The notes under the pieces are model-generated. The model did no database searches. It had not been told where the DNA came from and saw nothing but the letters and a program-made list of their open reading frames with translations. Of a stretch of 64,000 bases of DNA, positions 36,141 through 46,803 are shown piece after piece. Origin of the DNA: Cryptomeria japonica (lineage: Eukaryota; Streptophyta; Pinopsida; Cupressales; Cupressaceae); NCBI RefSeq assembly GCF_030272615.1, contig NC_081405.1, positions 310,015,235-310,079,234 on the forward strand, written 5' to 3'. Every line of letters starts with the position of its first letter. Within the stretch, counting starts at the first letter, position 1. Position numbers and translations under genes: made by a program.

Positions 36141-36544
36141 TTGAATTTTGGGTTGGGTTCTTAACTCTCCCAAGAAAATTAGAGAGGTTTGCCTATGCTA
36201 ATGAAGTGTCCCCCATCTCTGGAAGTGAGCTAACTAAGAAAGAAGTGTGACCCAATTTTGGTAGAGTTGGCCTCATGATGGTCCCTCTCATATTTGTCAA
36301 ACAATTTTAGGAATGAAATAAATTCTTCTACACAGCAAAGGGAACAAACAACAACTATCTTCCAGAACAAGTAAATACAGTAGAAGAGAGAACAATTGAA
36401 ACTAACCTGATCTCGACAAAAAATTCTTGGAAACCTTCTAAATGCAGATACAATACCTCCAACTTTCCTCGCTTTCATGGCAACCAAGAAGGTATTAGAA
36501 AGATCGCTAGCTTTTGCAACAAAAATAGAAAAAATCACACTCAA
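33055..36544 (-). pseudogene. Gypsy-1 accessory ORF running into the 3' terminal block
   Basis: A long degraded frame in the same sense as pol. It begins near 36,544 with FVAMKARKVGGIVSAFRRFP and a GACCAG/GTTAGT donor. A TGTGTAG acceptor near 36,313 starts an exon beginning EEFISFLKLFDKYERDHHEA. It crosses the block edge at 36,140 (NSMMEKIV) and continues through VMETMGIPHKDPYED. Next come a stretch matching the right copy's YIQVMLNGSTYLDWGQVV and LNLELEFKKFNLQLYVARYK, acidic and Lys-rich parts, and a predicted coiled coil (LLKEDKQMLEDSSDMIQSF). It ends LLLAAYAAFPV at 33,055. Original length was about 1,000-1,100 residues. The right block keeps the same protein from MMEKIV onward. The family is not recognised; it faintly resembles plant transposon proteins of the PMD/Transposase_32 type. 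Several stops and frameshifts are present. Confidence 0.55.
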
Positions 36545-37239
36545 ATCCTAGCTAGCTGTACTAATTAAGTAAGCTTGTGTGAGTTGACACCTGATTTGAT
36601 GTATAACTGACATGCATTTAATTTTTGGTCATTTCATCACATAACACATGAATTACCATGATTTCTTGCCATAATTAGAAATTAACATTTTGAACTACCT
36701 AGAATATTCTCCTTTCCTACCACCATTTTCCCTCCACGATACACATACCATTTCCTAAATGAAGCCTCAGACTATGAATTTTGAACTTTGAACTTTGAAC
36801 CAAGAACTAAAAGGTTCAAAGGTTCAAGTTTAATATTGTGAGATAACACAAGAAAAAAACATTAAACAGTCTTCACGACAAAACAAAGGACAATGAATGA
36901 GTAAAGACATAATTGATGCATGATCAACTTTGAACCTTGAACCTTAAACCAAAAAGGCTCAAAGGTTCAAGTTCAATACAAATTTCAACAAATCTCTCGG
37001 TTTTACCATAAAACAAAGCCATGATTTTTTCTTTTAAAGTGCGCTTTGAACTTGAACTTTGAACTAAGAAAAGGTTCAATGACTCGGGTTCAAAGGGAAG
37101 AAATACATGAGCGAAAGGGAAAATAAACATCAAAGGGTGACCTTTGAATTGAAATTTTAATAAAAGTAGGGAGGACTAACATTGGCTCTGACTGGGGACT
37201 GGGACGACAAGCGACCAAGACATGAACCCTAGGATCTTT
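36141..37239 (-). other. Gypsy-1 unique region between pol and terminal block
   Basis: Holds the first exons of the accessory ORF (36,141-36,544) and three imperfect palindromes (36,781-37,097). A purine-rich stretch on the minus strand (36,709-36,735, GGAGGGAAAATGG and GGAAAGGAG) is the best polypurine-tract candidate but is not next to the block edge. Confidence 0.45.
36781..37097. repeat. Three imperfect palindromes of GGTTCAA/TTGAACC units
   Basis: Units at 36,781-36,831, 36,926-36,977 and 37,043-37,097. Each has CTTTGAAC repeats, a short A-rich spacer, then AAAAGGTTCAA and GGTTCAA repeats, so each can fold into a ~50-nt hairpin. The unit centres are about 145 and 118 bp apart. Confidence 0.65.
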
Positions 37240-38597
37240 TGCTTACAATTGATATAACTTCAAATCCTGCCTATTATTGGTCAGGGGAAGAACAGTACCA
37301 TCCTGATATGCTAGCTTGAAATAATTAGGGCCTTTTACCTCTTGAATTACAAATAGCCTTTTCCATAATGACTTGAACTTTGCAAGTGCTCCTTTTGGTA
37401 CTCTTCTTCTATCCTAAAGCAAACCCTGATCACCTAGTATAATTTTTTATGGTTTGGCTGTCCTGTCAAATATTTTTTTGACCCGCACATTATGTTCTAT
37501 AATTCGATCAATGAATTTATCTCTTTCTTCTTCAATCCTCATTAAATGAATAATCCTCTTCTCTAGAGAATCTTGAAAATATGCATCTTCAATAACCGTA
37601 TGTAACTTGGAAGCCATAAGTGCTAAGGGAAGTGACACTTGAGCCCCCATGCCATACACTAGTTCAAAAGGTGACATCCCTATGGCTCGTTTTGGTGCTG
37701 TGTGATCCACCCAGAGAGCTTCACACAGTATTTTTTGTCAATCTTTGAAATTTTCATTAACCAGCTTCTTCATAATATTTATCAAATTTTTATTGCTTGA
37801 CTCCACCTGGCTGTTACCCTGAGGGTAATAATTTGAAGAGTGAGTGAGAGATATCCCATGATCATTAAAAAATAATGAAATCTCAGCAGAAGAGAATTTT
37901 GTTGCATTATCAGCCACAATTTTCTGAGGAACCCCAAAACGAACCAGAATATTTTCTTTAAGAAAATTACAAACAACCTCAAAAGTTGGCTTCCGCACTA
38001 GAATAGCTTCGACCCATTTGGTGAAGTAATATGTGGCTATCAGTATGTGTGTAGGTCTGACACTTGAACTAGGTGACAATGGACCTATAAATCTAAACCC
38101 CTTTGTTTAAATAGTTCATCAATAACTACTAGTCTGAGAGGTAACATTGCCAGTTGTGGCTTCCCAGTGAATAACTTACATTTTTCATACTTAGCTACCC
38201 AAGTGTATACATCCTTAAACATACCTGGCCAATAATAAAAATTTCTCAAAATTTTATAGGCAGTTACTATTGATGAAAAAAGACCACCATAGGCTTCATC
38301 ATGAAAGGTTTTCAACAGTGACTCCTGAAGCAACTTATCCACATAGCGTAAGAAAGTTCCAACCAACCCCTTTTTGTACAACACACCATTAAAAATAACA
38401 TATTTAGCAACCTTTAATCTCATATTCACTTTTTCTCTCGGAGAGAGATGAGCTAGACAGTCTTCATAAGTCAGGTAATATGCAACGTCTGCAAACCAAG
38501 AGTCTTGAAGTCCAACAAATAATACTAAGGGCAATTCCTCATTCACTTCATTTTTACTTTCTGTAATTAACTTACAAAAACCCTGTCCTCTTACCAA
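37240..38597 (-). pseudogene. Gypsy-1 integrase
   Basis: Zinc-binding part: HDEAYGGLFSS, then YYWPGMFKDVYTWVAKYEKCK; the first Cys of the CxxC pair is Tyr here. Core: ATYYFTKWVEA, where the first catalytic Asp of the family's ATDYF is Tyr; VADNATKFSS (second Asp present); YYPQGNSQVESSN (Glu present). C-terminal part: MSPFELVYGMGAQVSLPL, a charged helix, and a DGTVLPL-like end. Stops at 38,085, 37,738 and 37,447 break the frame. Inactive by residue loss and stops. Confidence 0.85.
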
Positions 38598-38627
38598 TTC
38601 TGTTGGTTTAATCTATAGATTAAACTC

Positions 38628-39030
38628 CTATATCTTAGACACACATGAGGCTCTATTGGTCATTCCTATATCCTGTTGTGTTAAAATGCTTTTAACAACA
38701 GAACACAGCACATAAACTATCGCATGAGAATGAAGGATATAGTATCTGAATTGTTTTACAGCTTTCACAACAACAAATGATTGTTTTTCCATCAGCGAAT
38801 ATCTCAATTCATGTTTCTTGAGAGGAACACTCATGAAGGATATTGGAACTTCTTCATTTTCTTCATACTTTTGTAATAAAATCCCTGACATAGTATGTTC
38901 TTAAGCATAACAATAGATAATAAAATCTTTCTTGAAATCTAGATGAACAAGAATAGGTGCTTGAGCTATAGCTTCTTTTATTGATTCAAATTCTTTCTTC
39001 CCCTCTTCATTCCATTTGAATACCTTCTTT
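38628..39030 (-). pseudogene. Gypsy-1 native RNase H domain
   Basis: Follows the RT on the minus strand: GILLQKYEENEEVPISFMS, KKHELRYSLMEKQSFVVVKA and KQFRYYILHSHAIV match the gypsy RNase H blocks (family: SR.L...E..Y...EKE..A). This is the usual domain after RT, distinct from the extra one at 40.1-40.7 kb. Broken by stops. Confidence 0.75.
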
Positions 39031-39158
39031 TAACTCATCAGGTTTACAATGCACCTTGTGGTCTCTACAAAATCTGGAACAAATCTTCTCAGAAAATTCA
39101 CCTACCCAAATAAGGACCTGACTGCATTTCTATTCGATGGTAAACTTAACTGCTGAAT

Positions 39159-39700
39159 TTACTTTACTCTCTCAAGATCCACTCTAACTCCCTCTTTAGA
39201 GATGATATGACCAAGTAATTTGCCTTCTATAACCTCGAACAATGACTTCTTTAGGTTCAACGACACTCTATGTTCCCGAAATCTTTGCAATACTTGCCTT
39301 AAGTCTCTTAGGTGATGCTTTCTCCTCTTCGAGAAGACAGTTAGGTCATCAAGATATACAGCAATTTTATTATCTTTCAAATGATCAAAGGACAAGTCCA
39401 TAGCCCTCTAGAAAGTTTCCCCTGCATTTATTAGACTAAATGGCATCCTGTTATAGGCGAAGGTACTCAAGGGAGTGATGAAAGCAGTTTTATGTTGGTC
39501 GCTTTCTGAAATACTAATATGATTATAACCATCAAGCATATACATCATTTCCCAATCAGAGACTATCTGCAAGATATGATCCATAGTAGGTAATGGGTAA
39601 TTATCTTTGAGTCTGGCCTGATTCAAATTTCAAAAGTCCACACAAATTCTTATCTTCGCATTTTTCTTACGAACTAGGAGAATGTTGGCTATCTAGGTAG
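39159..39700 (-). pseudogene. Gypsy-1 reverse transcriptase
   Basis: NQARLKDNYPLPTMDHILQ, MMYMLDGYNHISISESDQHK and TAFITPLSTFAYNRMPFSLI are the fingers and palm blocks; AVYLDDLTVFSKR is the catalytic YxDD (YLDD here); LNLKKSLFEVIEGKLLGHII follows. One TAG/TGA break at 39,402-39,410 and others. Family membership is clear. Confidence 0.9.
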
Positions 39701-40126
39701 AATGGTGAATAGGATATATGATTCTAGCTTTCAACATTTTGTCTACCTTTTGAAATACAGCTTCAGCAACTTTGGGATTAAAATTTCCAAGTTTCTATTA
39801 GAAAGAGCTTGTTCTAGGTTTCAAAGGAATATGAAGTTGAAATTTTCCTTCACTGAAGTTCTTCAAGTCATCATAGCACCAGGAAAAAATGTCTTTGTAT
39901 TCGAACAAGAGACTTATGAACCTTTCTTTCTTTGTGGGTGTGCAACATTTTCCTATATTAACATACTTTGGATCCTCCTTAGTTCCAATATTAACTCTTT
40001 CATAACCACTAACATCTTGGACTGTAGGAATCCGTTAGTCTTTTCCCTTCTTAAAGGCATCATGACAATCAAATAGACATTCTAAAGAGACCAACCCTTT
40101 AGGAATCTTATTTCCTTTTAGTTGTA

Positions 40127-40745
40127 TTACCCATCATTCATTTCTTGACCCAGTTCTGATGAAAACTCCTTACATTCAGCATCTGATCCTTTAAAGAAGG
40201 CGACAGTGAACATTTCTACGCAATGCAAGAAGTTGTTGATTTCCATGTCATTCTCAAAAACCTGCCAAAATTTTGAATTATTAGGTACACTAGGTCGATA
40301 TATCAATTCCACTCGATAGGTATTATTTACAAACTCAGGATGGGGAATCAATAGGGAAGCTGATACTACTAAAGAATCAGCGTTAGAATTTTGTTCTCTA
40401 GGGATAGCTTCAATAGAAAATGCATCAAAACTCTCAATTTCATCCTAGACTCTATTTTGGTAGTGCTTCAATCTCTTATTCTTTCCATTGAACAACCCTC
40501 TGACTTGTTTCACAATCAACTCTTCATCTCCCTTAACTCGCAATAGCTTCACTCCCAATTTCTTCACTTCAGCTAATCCCAATAGCAAGGCCTCATACTC
40601 GGTGGTATTATTTGTGTTCTTGAATTCCATCTCAAAGGAAAAAGGAATATGTTTGCTAGAGGGGGGAATGAGGACTATCCCTGCTTCAGGACCTCATGTT
40701 GCACAACTTCCATCAAAATCCATCTACCATAAATCCTCCATTGTC
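40127..40745 (-). pseudogene. Gypsy-1 extra (archaeal-type) RNase H, upstream of RT
   Basis: Minus strand: MDFDGSCAT, GPEAGIVLIPPSSKHIPFSF, FKNTNNTTEYEALLLGLAEV, LLRVKGDEELIVKQVRGLF and IPREQNSNADSL. This is the aRNH/RNase HI signature: D of FDGS, E of TEYEAL, D of the KGDxxL block, and D of NxxAD. In plant Tat-type gypsy elements this extra RNase H normally follows the native one and precedes integrase, as in Gypsy-2 here. In Gypsy-1 it lies between protease and RT. Stops near 40,720 and 40,445. The tail (HPEFVNNTYRVELIYRPSVP) may be a linker. Confidence 0.8.
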
Positions 40746-40929
40746 TCAGGTTGTAATAGATTTCCTGCAGTTTCATTACCGAATAAGATCATATAATTTC
40801 CAAATTGACATTCATGATATAATATTTGGGCCTTTGGATCATCAGAAGGGAAAACAGTGAACTTAGATTTAGGCTCGGCTTGTAAAATAACTCATTGTTT
40901 CCCTATGAGAATGGTTTCTTCAGACCAAT

Positions 40930-41937
40930 CCATCTTTATCTCATTCCCTAGGTCTCTACAAAATGTACGACTTAACAACATTTCATAACTTGCAGGGATA
41001 TCAGGTATCAAAATGGTTAAATTACTTATTTTATCTAGATGAGCAGCAAGGACCACTTGAGCATCATTGATCTATCCTAATAAGGGTATTTATTTGGAAT
41101 CCATTCAATAACACCTACCAAAGGTTTTTGTTAAGGATAATCCCAAGGATTTAGCTACTGCAGATGGCATGATATTATCTAAGGCACCTCAGTCTATAAT
41201 ACAGTTATTTAATTTGTGACCATTTATGAACAAAGATATATAAAAAGACTAAGGTTTTGATTCAAGAATAGACAACATATCATCAACTTGATGGGTTTTT
41301 ATTTCAGGAAAAAATTCATGAATAGCAGGATGAGTTGACACATCACCTTGGGAAGACAATGCAGCATTAATTGACTATTGTACCATGCCAGCTTGTACAT
41401 ATGCATTATTTCCTTTTACAAACTTAACCAATATATTAAGTTCCTTGGGGTTTAATTTTAGGTATTAAGCTGGTGTAATTTGATCCGAGAGAATTTACAA
41501 AATTCTATGATATCAAACGAACCTTCAGTCTCTACAAATTTCAATAACTGGGGTTCTTGAGGTCTAAAATCATTATTATGAAATCGAGAAACAATCTCCT
41601 TACCTTTAGTATTCACAACAGAAGATGAGGGAGCAACCAAAGGTTTTACATTCTGTTGATTTCTGGTCAGTACAACATAGGAAGGATCTTCCAAGGTAAC
41701 CAAAATATCACCTCCTCTTTCTGAATCTGACTCATACTCAAGGAAGTGGATTTCAGAGTCACCAGGTTGCCTGAAAGATTCTTCTCCACTTGATTCACTT
41801 AGCACCTCCTTAGATCCAATCAACTGGGCATAACACACCATCTCTCGACAAGAACTTCCATCATGGTCATTGGTGATATGAAAAATGCACATGTTAGCTT
41901 TTGGTGGAGGCACTTCAATAGCTAGCCTTTGCTGCAC
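40930..41937 (-). pseudogene. Gypsy-1 gag C-terminus and protease
   Basis: MCIFHITNDHDGSSCREM matches the Cys/His knuckle of this lineage (CxxHxxxxHxxxxC). An acidic linker and FVETEGSFDIIEFCKF follow. Further on MPSAVAKSLGLSLTKTFG, GQIDDAQVVLAAHLDKISN and SYEMLLSRTF are the second half of an aspartic protease domain (the catalytic D-T/S-G region falls in a decayed stretch near 41,200). Several stops. Confidence 0.6.
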
Positions 41938-42299
41938 AAGAGGTAATTGTAGTGCTTTACCTCCAGTCCCTACTGACTGATTTGAAAATCTCCTCGAGAT
42001 GTCTTGATAGGTCTATGGATAAGTTGTATTAAATTTAGGCAATTGTCTCTTAAGTGTTATCACATCATTCATCAATCTCTGAATCATTGGCTCTGATGTA
42101 GTTGTGAGGTTGATGCTTACGGATGAGCAGTTTGAACTTCTTTATTCCACTTTCCTCTAACAATTAAATCATCCTCCAATTCTACAACCAAAGTCTTGGC
42201 AGCTACTAAATTTTGCACTTTTTGCCTACGTATTAGGAAACTTATTTCTAAAGGCACTCAATTAATAAAGAAGCACTTCAATTTATCATCAGAGGGTCT

Positions 42300-43000
42300 T
42301 TGAGTAGTTGAGATCTTATAGACTATCTTACCAAACTTAGCTACAAAATCTCTCATCGTTTCAGGAATCTCTTTTTTCAATTGTGCTAATTGGGCCAAAA
42401 GTGAGTGTTCATCCTCAACTAATTTAAACCTAGCTTCAAATTTTGTCTTGAGATCTTGCCAATTTGTAATATCACCATTAGGTCAATAGTAAAACTAATC
42501 TGCGGCAACTTCAGTCAATGTTTGAAAAAATAATCTTACAGCCACATCCTCATGTTGGATTGCTAATAGCCCACAAGCCACATTGAAGGCATTCAAATGA
42601 TCATCAGTCATAACCTTTCCATCACCACTAAACTTGGGTGAATGATCTCTTAAACCTTTCGGTAAGGGATTTAAATTTGCTCCAAGAGCAAGTGGTTCTA
42701 CCGCTGGCCCCCAAGGGTTATTAGCAGCCATGGGCAATACAATATTCAAAGGTGTGGGATTGATTATAGTAGGAAGAAAAACACCATACAAATTTAGGGC
42801 GTGACAAACAAAAGATACAGGTAAAATAGAAGAAGATCTTGGGGTCTACTTCTTGCTCTTTTTCTAGGTGCAAAGGATGGGGAAAAATTCAAATTTTGTA
42901 GTTCTTGAAAAATAGAATCAAACACCCCTTCACGTCTATGGGACCTTGTATATCTTCTTGACTCCAGCCTATCTACAAAATGTCTCTTCAATATAGACAA
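42300..43000 (-). pseudogene. Gypsy-1 gag capsid region
   Basis: Starts near 43,000 with a basic segment (RHFVDRLESRRYTRSHRREG), then LPKGLRDHSPKFSGDGKVMT, DDHLNAFNVACGLLAIQHED and VAVRLFFQTLTEVAAD. This is the retrotransposon gag capsid pattern (PKFSGDG, HEDV, RLF). Stop at 42,495, and decayed continuation to ~42,300. No ATG was found at the expected start. Confidence 0.75.
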
Positions 43001-43070
43001 GATGAATACTTAAGCTAATCACAAGACTGCCCTATCTACCTTATGATTGTATCTAATCTACTTATTCAAC

Positions 43071-43088
43071 TCCCCAACAGAGTCGCCA
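43071..43088 (-). other. Gypsy-1 primer binding site
   Basis: TGGCGACTCTGTTGGGGA on the minus strand, six bases after the CCAACA end of the right block. This is the common PBS of many plant gypsy elements and fixes the 5' LTR boundary. Confidence 0.85.
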
Positions 43089-43094
43089 AAAATT

Positions 43095-46061
43095 TGTTGG
43101 TTAATAGATTTGCCTTTTACACATTTTGATTCTTTGACTTTTACATGCCCATAACAAAAGACAAAAATACACCAACAGTTGGATAACTACTTAAACAGTT
43201 AACCTCTATATACGGGTACAACTCCCCAGGAATGATTTTCAGTCATCTTAAATTACAGCAATTCTCATGCACACTTTTTACCAAAAAGTATTAACGGCAT
43301 TTAAGCATTTATATGTCAACACAAAATGAACACTGCAATATTTTAACGTACAAATTTCTTCTTAAAGTTCACAGGCTTTCATTCTTCTAATCGGTAAGAT
43401 AGACAATTTCAAACATTTTTTTTTCACACATTCATATACACTGCATCAGAAAGATTGCAAATTCCATAATTGAATCGAATCCTCATAAAGATTCACATTA
43501 CAATTCATAAACACACACATTTATAAAAAATGGATAATGCTGCAACTTTATTCACAGACAAAATTGCCTTTCTTTTTCAGAGTACATAATATTGCTAAAA
43601 AGAAGATAAAGCTTTCTATTCTATCTTAACCCAAAAATTCTCAGACCTTTGACAAGGCTTTTAATCAAGTATATATAGCCGCCAAGCTATGATAGTTTGT
43701 TACATTTGAAGCCGAGTAAAAAGATTAACTTTTCATGGGAGTTAAAGAAGTCTATCTTAAAAACTAAAAACACAACAACTAAATAGGAAAAGTGACATAA
43801 GTCGCGAGCAACAGTGATGCAATCAAGCTCCTATAGATGACGTGGCCTCCACCTGTTTGTTTAGTGATGAAGGGGTGCTTCAAATATTTCACCACTCCAA
43901 GTGAGCTAAGGAGAAGTTGAGAATAAGTTGATAATGTGGAAGACTGATATGTAGAATTCGTTGCTTCCACACTTCTTTCTTTTTGCTTACCTGCACAACT
44001 TTATCCTTATGCATCTCAAGATGATCAAAGCAAACCACTAGAATGGATTCAATTCTTGCAATCTTTAAGAAATCCTCTATTGTCAAGGACATTGCTTCTT
44101 GGTTTTCCTACACTCGATCTTTGAAAGTTTAGATCATATCAGATGAGTCCTCAAGCGTCTGCTTATCCTCTTTTAGGAGTTGCAGATCTATGCATTTCAA
44201 TGTCTTTCTACATAGAATTAGTTAGTTCTTTTAACTCCTTTAGAAGCTTAATGGATTCCTCATGTCCTTGCTGAATAATTTAATTTCTCCACTCAATATT
44301 CTCTTTGCACACGAAAAGTACATTGTCATCAAGACCATGAACCGGATTTTCTGCTAAGAAATTCATTACTCCATACCTCTGTGTATCCATCATTTGCTTC
44401 AATAGAGCCACCCACTTGCTTTTATCTTTTTCCCAAGAAACTATTTCCGTTTCCAATTCATTACTTATAGACTCTGCATTTTTAAACACCTTGACCAGAT
44501 TGGAAATATAGCTAGTTCCTTGTTGGGCAATTGATTCTAGTCATTCACTGAATACGTCTACAACCATTCAGCTTCTTGGAACCTGATTAATTAGTCTCTA
44601 GTTCATTGGGGATCTTGGGTCAAATGAAAAGGGAACTTGAGAAAGCAGTTGAGGGTTAAGATCTTTTATAGCATTGATATATTGGGCCATTTGCATTATG
44701 ATTTGCTTCATTTCATTTGTATCCTTCACATCTTTCCAAGTTCTAGTGAGAATTCTATTAGTGGAAGTCTCTAAATGCTTAGCATCCAGAGCTCGAGAGG
44801 TCACCCCTAAGTCAATATTTTATAATGACAAAGTCCTTCATAGTGATATTCTCCGCATCTTTATCTGTTGGAGGTCTAGCCACCTCTGCAATCCAATGTC
44901 CTGTTTGGTCATCCACATCAATCATTACTTCGGTCTTAAGCCTTTTGGACTTTGATGTTCTTCCCAAACATTTATTGATAATGTCCTCCATTGGGATTAC
45001 GATAGGGATTACATTCCTTTTCTTGGTAAGAGAAGAACTTAACCATTTGGGAATAGTAGATGTCTCCTTGGGTGGTGGTGATTGCTAGTTAGTAGTGACA
45101 ATGACCATGGTATTCACAGAATCCTCAGGTTCTTGGATTTCTTTTCCTTTATCAGTAGCACCTGTAATGAGCTTGTCCTACATCTGAGCATCCATTTCTC
45201 CTTTAGTTTATTCTTCATAATCCAAGTCTACTACAAGTGACCTTGCAAGGAGTTTCTGACTGCTTTTCCTACTACGAGATCTGGTGACATGAGCAGAGGC
45301 AGAACCTAGAGAAGATTCTCCTAAATTTGCAATTTTGATTTTCTTTGTCATTTGTGTCTCATTACCTACAATATCAATAACAATGTCAGAAGGAGAAATA
45401 GATGATTGATAATTTCCACGAGTTTGACCAATTTTTCTACTCTTAGGTGTAGATATGGGTTGTTGTCCAAAATGATAATCTTTCAGTCATCTTTCTGTTC
45501 GTCTGATCACATTGAAGGTTCTAGCCTAAATATTATTATCCCCTTTCCTATCCCAATCAACCTCTGGAATAGCCTGCCCCTTATCCTCTCATCGAACTTA
45601 AGATCAACAACTTCCTCGCCTTCATCTTCTTGCACATCAGAAACATTCATGGACAAACCCATTGTCACACTTTGTTGAGTTGTGAACATTGACCATAATC
45701 TTCTTCTAACTTCAAATTCTTCACCACAGTTCTCCCAGTAGTCTTCTAGTTGAGGTTCATGACAAAAACCATCATCAACATTTAAGTTCTCTATAGAAAA
45801 ATTCCGACTATCACATTTATATCTAGCAACATATAACTGCAGATTGAACTTCTTGAATTCAAGTTCAAGGTTCAAGGGATCTGAAATTGATCTACAGCTA
45901 TAGTATCCAAGCTCTACTGGGAAGACCACCCCAAAATTTCCTCCACTTTTCTTCTCAATATAAGCTAGTTGTCGACTTACTTCAATTAAAATATATCTAT
46001 TCAATGCATACCTGGGTAACCTGAAAGGTTCACCCTGAAAGTTGCCAACTCTAATATATGT
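43095..46061 (-). repeat. Gypsy-1 right terminal block, first part (5' LTR side)
   Basis: Homologous to 32,376-~35,333. It is cut at 46,061 by Gypsy-2. TATA box at 43,670-43,677. By eye the two blocks differ at roughly one base in twelve, so Gypsy-1 is much older than the copia element. Confidence 0.8.
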
Positions 46062-46070
46062 TGTAGACAC
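43779..46070 (-). pseudogene. Second copy of the accessory ORF, C-terminal two-thirds
   Basis: The same protein as at 33.1-36.5 kb, from the right block. Its longest open stretch (46,070-45,507) encodes VGNFQGEPFRLPRYALNRYI, LAYIEKKSGGNFGVVFPVEL and DGFCHEPQLEDYWENCGEEF. Later parts include LVVCFDHLEMHKDKVVQVSK and the same C-terminus. Gypsy-2 (inserted at 46,061) separates it from its N-terminal part at 62.1-62.9 kb. Confidence 0.55.
46057..46061 (+). repeat. Gypsy-2 target duplication TATGT (left)
   Basis: TATGT directly before the 5' LTR; repeated at 62,109-62,113 directly after the 3' LTR. Confidence 0.92.
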
Positions 46071-46782
46071 CTAAAATTGTCTTGTCCAATTAAGTGAATA
46101 TTTTCATTCATTTATTTATTTAAGCCTAATTTTTCTATTAGTTAAAGAAATCTTTATTTATTTAATTAATTCATTTATCCTCTTCTAAGCCTTTCCTCAT
46201 TTATATAAATACTTTTTTTTATTTAAATTGTCCTTTTTCTTAAATTAAATAAATATCTTATTTATTTAATTCATTCATTAGCCTTTTCTGCCCATGGCAC
46301 ATGTCATTCATCTCTTAATTCCTACACTACCTACCCTCTCATTTCTTTATTATTTCCTTTACCTACCCTCTAATCCTAGCCAACCATTTATCTTTTACAC
46401 CTCTTAATATTATCCCTCCATTTCCTAAAGTGTCTTCTATATAAGAGGATGCTTCCTTCATTATCAATCCTCCTAAGCATTCTTGCATTAGAACTTTCAT
46501 ATGTGATCTAGCTATCAACCACAATTCCATTCTTTGTTGAGCTCTTGTGCACACATAAAATCTGAGAGCAAATATATCAAGCAAGATCAATGGAGATTGG
46601 AAGAATGGAGATTCAAACCCTATTAGACATGTGATGGTATCATCTTTGTGATTTTGTTGATTTGCATTTATCTTAGGTAATCTTCATATGTTATGGTGGA
46701 TCTTTGTTGTTGTTAGGCTAGGGTTTTGTGGTTGAATCTATTCAGTCTTTCAATATTGTTGTTTCCTTTTTTACCATAAATA
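46062..46782 (+). repeat. Gypsy-2 5' LTR
   Basis: 721 bp, TGTAGACACC to ACCATAAATA (the terminal CA is mutated to TA; the 3' LTR keeps CA). TATATAAG at 46,438-46,445. Confidence 0.92.
46438..46445 (+). promoter_or_regulatory. TATA box of Gypsy-2 5' LTR
   Basis: TTCTATATAAGAGGATGCTT, a strong plant TATA box conserved in both LTRs (61,765-61,772), with ~340 bp of R/U5 following. Confidence 0.7.
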
Positions 46783-46785
46783 TTT

Positions 46786-46803
46786 TGGCACACTCGATGG
46801 GAC
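46786..46803 (+). other. Gypsy-2 primer binding site
   Basis: TGGCACACTCGATGGGAC, three bases after the LTR. Close to the TGGCACGCCCGGTGGGAC-type PBS of Tat-group elements. Confidence 0.75.
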
